A stretch of 35,458 bases of DNA, from NCBI GenBank assembly GCA_018398765.1, contig JAHBMJ010001001.1:1-35458 (forward strand), given 5' to 3'. The notes below the pieces were generated by a model, which was not told the origin of the DNA, did not search any database, and saw nothing but the letters and a program-made list of their open reading frames with translations. A program made the position numbers and the translations under genes. Of this stretch, positions 31,282 through 35,458 are shown piece by piece. The first letter of the stretch is position 1; the number at the start of each line of letters is the position of its first letter. This DNA comes from Chromera velia. Lineage: Eukaryota; Sar; Chromeraceae.

Positions 31282-31615
31282 TTAAATATGCTTGAATGTG
31301 AGCTCATGTGATTGAAGGAAACTGTGAGTGCGATCAGTCTGTCAGTGGTTGAAAGTGATAGGATGGCAGTTCAATCAGTCAGACACATACTGGTATGCGG
31401 ACGTGGGTCGTGCGGTTTCTCATGTTGAAGTAGTGATGTAATCGCTGTCAATACACTGCCGTCTCATGTAAACTTCTTGACTGTTGCTAGAAGATGGAGT
31501 CAAGAAGACTGAAGAACTTTGCTATCTGATAGGTTCAGACTTTCCTGTTTATTCTGTTTTGTTCAAATCTATGTACTTGGCCGTTCTCTAGCTAAGTATA
31601 TAGCATACCATCACA
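31282..31615 (+). repeat. 3' LTR of the copia element
   Basis: 334 bases from TTAAATATGCTTGAATGTGA to CATACCATCACA. Relative to the 5' LTR all differences are transitions and there is no insertion or deletion. Confidence 0.92.
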
Positions 31616-31969
31616 TGCGGCGCGGCCTAAGGCACGGCGCGGACATGAGGAAACTTTCTTCCATTTGGGCGCCCCGCGGCAGAGTGGGGCTGCTCCGCGG
31701 CCCCACGGCGTTTACCCATAAACGCCGCAGGCTTTACAGGCATTGGCCAACACACTGAGGCGACGACATGCATCATGCATACGCATGCAGGCCCCGGCAT
31801 ACCCTCAAACTTGACGTCGCCTCGGAGGGCAGCTCAACTCTACTGAGATTAGCCGAGAGGCCCTGAGATCACACGGATCCGCATAACACATTTTTTCATT
31901 TTTTTGGGGGGGCCGGGGTTCAGTTCTATCTCTATCCGTCCGTCACGGTGTCATCCAAATTCTAAAATG
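31616..31969. other. GC-rich hairpin-prone flank right of the element
   Basis: Contains GGCGTTTACCCATAAACGCC (an imperfect palindrome near 31708) and several GCGG/CCGC runs. CATGCGGCGCGGC...AAGGCACG at 31614 resembles CATGCGGGGCGGC...GAGGCACG at 31145, inside the element before the 3' LTR. No gene seen. Confidence 0.45.
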
Positions 31970-33283
31970 TGCCCCTCAAGCAAGTCGTACGGAGCATAAC
32001 GCGGCGGCGGGTCATACAGATGTGCATGGACCAATTAGAATCCGCCGCCAAACCTTAACGGGCTCAAAAATTTCGAGGGGAAAAGGAACAGCCCTCTGTT
32101 CCCTTTTCCCTCCTGGACTCAAAGCAATGACCCTAGGAGACATCAGTTTGCCTCTCTAGACTCTCTCTAGCTGCTTGGTGAAGAAAAAACGACTCCCAGA
32201 GTCATAGGGAGTCCAAAGAATGGACGTCTGAGGTCTGACACCTGAAGAGGCCAAAGTGGCCTTCCTAGACTCAAAAATTCAGAAAGGGCTATGGTACATC
32301 AATGATGATAAAATACATACCAACACGCTCCATCTGGTCCAGGTAAGTTAGTTCCAACAGGGGATAAAGAATGGTTGATGCACTGTGGACTTTAACTGAC
32401 AAGTCTGCTCATAAACAGAAAGATACACTCCAGATGGCGCCCTATATCAAATTGCCGGAAGGGCTTTTTCCTTTTTGAGCACTTTAAACCTGCAGCCATC
32501 GCACAAAAGTATTGCCCAACACTCATATGCTCCTGTCTGGAGGGAAAGAGCAGGATAGAACCACTTACCGGGGGAGCTGGAGGTCGATTAATACCCCTGA
32601 GACGCCAATTCTCCACAACAGGAAGACAAAACAATCTCGCCTTCCCATAACCAGCAGACTCACCAGAAACCTATTCCGCTGGCCTGGGAGGATAACAACA
32701 GACACAGAGCATTGGGCAAAATTGCTGGGGATCGATTCTGCAGCCTCCTAGTAGAAAGAAGGAATGTTGTTTTGGAGGCCTGGGAGGTATTTTCCTGACT
32801 GGTCCAGACTGGAGCTTCCAGACACGCCAAAGCAGATCAACTGCGCCACAAGACTTCACTTCGACACAGAGGCAAGCTGTCTAATACTAGGGGAGCGGAA
32901 TTGTACCAGTTTGACCATTGGTACTGCTTTACACAACAAGGTAGACAGGAAAGGACGAGAGGACGAAATGACCCTTCTCTGTGTGTTGGTATGCTTTTTG
33001 AGCATTCTGAGCACAATTTCGGGATTTTAAGAGTAGCCCCGGAAAGTTTTGGCCCAAATTCTTGCACCAACGCACTCAGCGGCCTCTAGGAACCAATTTG
33101 GTGCCTTTCTGGGCCCTGGGCACCGCTGGAATCGCGTAGACCAGCTTAACTGGCTCAAAAATTTTAGACCCTTCTAATTGGTCCATGCACATCTGTATAA
33201 CCACCTTCCACGTTGCGAGCAGCGATCGCATTATAATTACTTCACTCCTCATAATACATGCCCCTCAAGTAACTCGTACCGAG
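31970..33283. mobile_element. possible non-autonomous element with 27-bp inverted repeat inside 25-bp direct repeats
   Basis: A 27-base sequence at 32014-32040 (ATACAGATGTGCATGGACCA...) is perfectly reverse-complemented at 33172-33198. Outside it, TGCCCCTCAAGCAAGTCGTA... at 31970-31994 recurs in direct orientation at 33259-33283 (22 of 25). Inside it, CTTAACGGGCTCAAAAATTT at 32054 recurs in direct orientation at 33145 (19 of 20). The 1.3-kb interior has no recognisable coding sequence. Class of element unknown. Confidence 0.5.
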
Positions 33284-34077
33284 TTGCATATGCGCGGTCC
33301 TAAAAAGCATATTTTGCACACGTTGCCGTAGCCTCCGCCACTTTGCATAGGCAAGACATGCCCAAGTCGATCCTTGATGCTTTGTATCAATCAAATTATG
33401 GCTGACCCCCTAAATGGCCCCCCGAGGCACTCACCTAACTAGTTAGGTATTGTTGAGCCGAGACTCCTTTTGCTGTGACGCTCTATAGGCCGCGTGCATG
33501 CTATGGCGCCCTATTAGCCATGCATAATATCTAAACAGTTCCGCGCGTGGCCCCCGTCCATCTATATTGGTGTACATACATGCGTTCACATATTTCCGGA
33601 CATGTTGTAGCCTTCAGAATGTTGATGCATCGTATCGCGCATACGTGAAGCAACAGTGCAACAATGCCGTCTCATCGTATTCAATTTCTGTTCTCGTTAT
33701 ATGCAATACAGAATCGAATTTGTATATCCGAATGAATCGATTGATTGACCAACAGAATCGATTTATAATTCAAGCACGCGCATCCAAATCAATTTAACCA
33801 ATCAATTTGATAGACTTGTATGACTTGCAAGTGTCTGTACGTTTGCATATGATGATGATGATAATGATGTATAGGGTTAAAGCCAGTGAGCCATATACTA
33901 GACTCTGGCCAACCTAGAGCGTCATACATAGAGTTAAACTTTCGACTTAGGCCCCACTGGGGTAAATTGAATCGATGGGAGCCTGACAGGGATGGGGAGG
34001 CGGATGGAAGTGGAGGGTGGCTCCATCTCTAAGCAAACAGGCTTTTGCTTTATCTGGTAGTTCTCTTATAGGCTGAG
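33284..34077. other. AT-rich region, no gene recognised
   Basis: No convincing exon. Contains a GATGATGATGATAATGATG run at 33851 and repeated AATCGATT-type motifs (33714-33800). The last 100 bases would be 3' UTR of the minus-strand gene if the 34078 exon is real. Confidence 0.4.
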
Positions 34078-34176
34078 TTACAACACGCTCTCTATCCCAC
34101 CCTTGAGACGATCGAGGACTGCCTGCATTTCGCCCGGAAGAGGGTCCCCATGACCGATCAAAGCACCAGAACAGCA
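34078..34176 (-). CDS. candidate last exon of an unrecognised minus-strand gene
   Basis: A strong acceptor on the minus strand (pyrimidine tract ending GCATGCCAG) precedes a 33-codon frame reading ALIGHGDPLPGEMQAVLDRL and KGGIESVL before TAA. The other frame after this acceptor is also open for about 80 codons and would fit the phase of the exon ending at 35127, so the correct frame is undecided. Confidence 0.3.
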   Translation of the reverse strand, partial: CCSGALIGHGDPLPGEMQAVLDRLKGGIESVL

Positions 34177-34880
34177 CTGGCATGCCCGAGCGGAGGGAGA
34201 AACGAGAAGAAAAGGGAAAAAACAAGTACCTCATGAGGAACAGAAAGGACGGAGACGGACTCCTCTGTTTCTGTGTCTTTTTTTCCCCCAAGGGTCACGG
34301 GCCAGTGAGATTCCTTCTGTCAGTTCATGTCAGTTAGAGGTCTGTCAGATGACCTCTAAAGAAAATCACCCGAGGCGGAACGGAAGGAGACGGAGAGAGA
34401 AAAAGATCAGAACTCCCAATCTCCTTTGATTCCCTATCTTTTCTGCCGAAGACGTACAAGCAAAGGTTTCTCTCTCAGTTCAGTTCCTGCAGTTCGGTTT
34501 GTTCAGTCAGTTCAGTCGGTTCGGTCAGTTCATCCCTGAGGCACGACTTATTTTCCAGGGGAGTGAAATTGTGAGTAGTAAGCATGATAAAGAAATTCAA
34601 AAAGGGGAGAAAAAGGGAGAAGAAGAACGAAGAAGCCGCACATAGCATGCACCCTGCTCGCAGACCCGCTTGTGAACTGCATGAGCATGAGCGCCCTGCG
34701 TGCCCCCCCATACCCGTGCAGGCTCGAGCCCGTCACCTCCCACCGCCTTCCACGCTCATGTGAGGGGTGCCATCCGAGCCCCGCAGCCTGGGCCTCTTAG
34801 GGTTATCCGTCTCACGTTTCCCCCCCATATGCTTTTCACTCACCCCCCGATTGATTCCGTTCCGCCCTTGTTTGTTCGTC

Positions 34881-34903
34881 AATCAATCAATCAATCAATC
34901 AAT
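34881..34903. repeat. (ATCA)n microsatellite
   Basis: Six AATC units in a probable intron of the right-end minus-strand gene. Confidence 0.85.
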
Positions 34904-35017
34904 CGGATGACACACACTCGGACTGACATAACGAAAAATTCCCCTCAAAAACAAGTACGGTCGTCAAGAATGAACAACGACGGGGAAAGAGTGAGAGGAA
35001 ATGAGGGAAAAGGAAGA

Positions 35018-35039
35018 AAGAAAGAAAGAAAGAAAGAAA

Positions 35040-35076
<37 letters not shown>

Positions 35077-35090
35077 GAAGAAAAGAGAAA
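35018..35090. repeat. (GAAA)n microsatellite
   Basis: About 17 AAAG units with two GGAAG interruptions. On the minus (sense) strand this is a CT-rich tract just downstream of the 35127 donor. Confidence 0.9.
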
Positions 35091-35126
35091 GAATGACAGA
35101 CTGAGGGAACACACACAGCTACTTAC

Positions 35127-35446
35127 GAAGGCAATCGGAGATCGTCCGTGCGCCTGCAACAGGGTGCTTTTCGAGGAGAAGTGTGAAGATCTCCCTCACT
35201 TTCTTCTCATTTTCGCTCACACCCCGTCCCAACTGCTGCTTAGCCATTTGTTATGCCCACAGAATCAAGTCTGACTTAGAGCGAGCGTCTCTTACTTCAT
35301 CCAAAAGCCTATTCATGCGTCCCCTCTCCCTTTCAGTCCCTTTGCATTCAGTCAACTTATGAACAACATCATTCAAATAGCCACGCCCATGCAAATCGAG
35401 GGGGCAGTGCTCACAGACCGTCTCTACCTCCCCGTTCGGAACTCCC
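35127..35446 (-). CDS. exon of an unrecognised gene with an in-frame TAA, 5'-partial
   Basis: The frame enters from the right edge (VETVCEHCPLDLHGRGYLND, VVHKLTECKGTERERGRMNR, LLDEVRDARSKSDLILWA), meets TAA at 35253-35251, and continues two codons later with MAKQQLGRGVSENEKKVREI, FTLLLEKHPVAGARTISDCL. It ends at a strong donor (CTTC|GTAAGT at 35126-35121). Both halves look protein-like, helical and charged, and share the frame. Either the TAA is a nonsense mutation or sequencing error in one exon, or one gene ends and a second begins at ATG 35247. CEHC could be part of a metal-binding pair. The family is not recognised. The poly-C at the window end blocks further reading. Confidence 0.5.
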
Positions 35447-35458
35447 CCCCCCCCCCCC
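35443..35458. other. terminal poly-C, probable assembly edge
   Basis: A run of C closes the window. Similar poly-C runs with an embedded N occur near 1457-1471 and 2972-2993. Confidence 0.6.

Larger units (their letters stand above)
25531..31615 (+). mobile_element. Ty1/copia LTR retrotransposon, degenerate
   Basis: Complete structure: two 334-bp LTRs, a primer-binding site, gag, then protease, integrase, reverse transcriptase and RNase H. The integrase-before-RT order defines the copia superfamily. LTRs differ at about 29 positions (8.7 percent). Coding regions carry in-frame stops at 26074, 26749, 27645, 27993, 28035, 28836, 29634 and 30543, and the frame is disrupted around 28840-29040. 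I could not find a target-site duplication. The element lies antisense inside or beside the gene ending at 24818. Confidence 0.93.

Noticed and set aside
26074-35253. Reassignment of TAA/TAG (for example to Gln) to explain in-frame stops
   Set aside because: The transposon also has in-frame TGA. RUS and other frames end in TAG or TAA at sensible places, and the C-to-T pattern explains the stops.

Overview
The window reads as nuclear DNA of an alga with a complex (secondary, red-type) plastid. A chromerid or related alveolate is my best inference. The reasons are canonical GT-AG introns, many very small exons in long simple-repeat-filled introns, a protein with a signal-peptide-plus-transit-like leader ahead of a ferredoxin-thioredoxin reductase domain, a cytosolic-type starch-binding protein without any leader, and a Ty1/copia retrotransposon. 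N bases inside poly-C runs and the terminal poly-C look like assembly artefacts. I found no bacterial operon, CRISPR array, rRNA or tRNA.

Layout. Positions about 338-4684 (-) hold a multi-exon gene: an N-terminal CBM20 starch-binding domain, a Glu-rich linker, one predicted membrane helix and an unrecognised C-terminal part that may run off the left edge. Positions 4685-9646 are gene-poor and repeat-derived, with a 242-bp MITE-like element and a pair of 300-440-bp direct repeats. Positions 9647-12551 (-) hold a two-exon gene that appears to fuse an FTR variable-chain-like domain to a RUS/DUF647 protein. It is divergent, across a 655-bp GC/CCAAT-box region, from a 21-exon PP2C (PPM) protein phosphatase gene at 13207-22687 (+). 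I reconstructed that gene exon by exon: 1194 coding bases, frame kept across every junction, all classical PP2C motifs present.

Positions 22688-24817 are non-coding, AT-rich in the middle, with strong palindromes and hairpins. Positions 24818-25530 (-) hold the 3' end of an unrecognised gene cut off by a copia element at 25531-31615. That element has two 334-bp LTRs, a primer-binding site, gag and pol, and is dead through in-frame stops and at least one frame-disrupted stretch. Positions 31616-34077 are repeat-derived DNA with a 27-bp perfect inverted repeat. The right end (34078-35446, -) carries exons of another unrecognised gene.

The two most striking signals are these. (1) In the PP2C gene, 13 of 20 introns start with the unusual donor GTCNGT and 16 of 20 end in TGCAG, and the boundary tetranucleotides are expanded into microsatellites inside the intron, up to a roughly 660-bp array. 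(2) The two retrotransposon LTRs differ at about 29 sites, all transitions and mostly in CpA context, with stop codons to match. This resembles RIP-type hypermutation, which is known from fungi.
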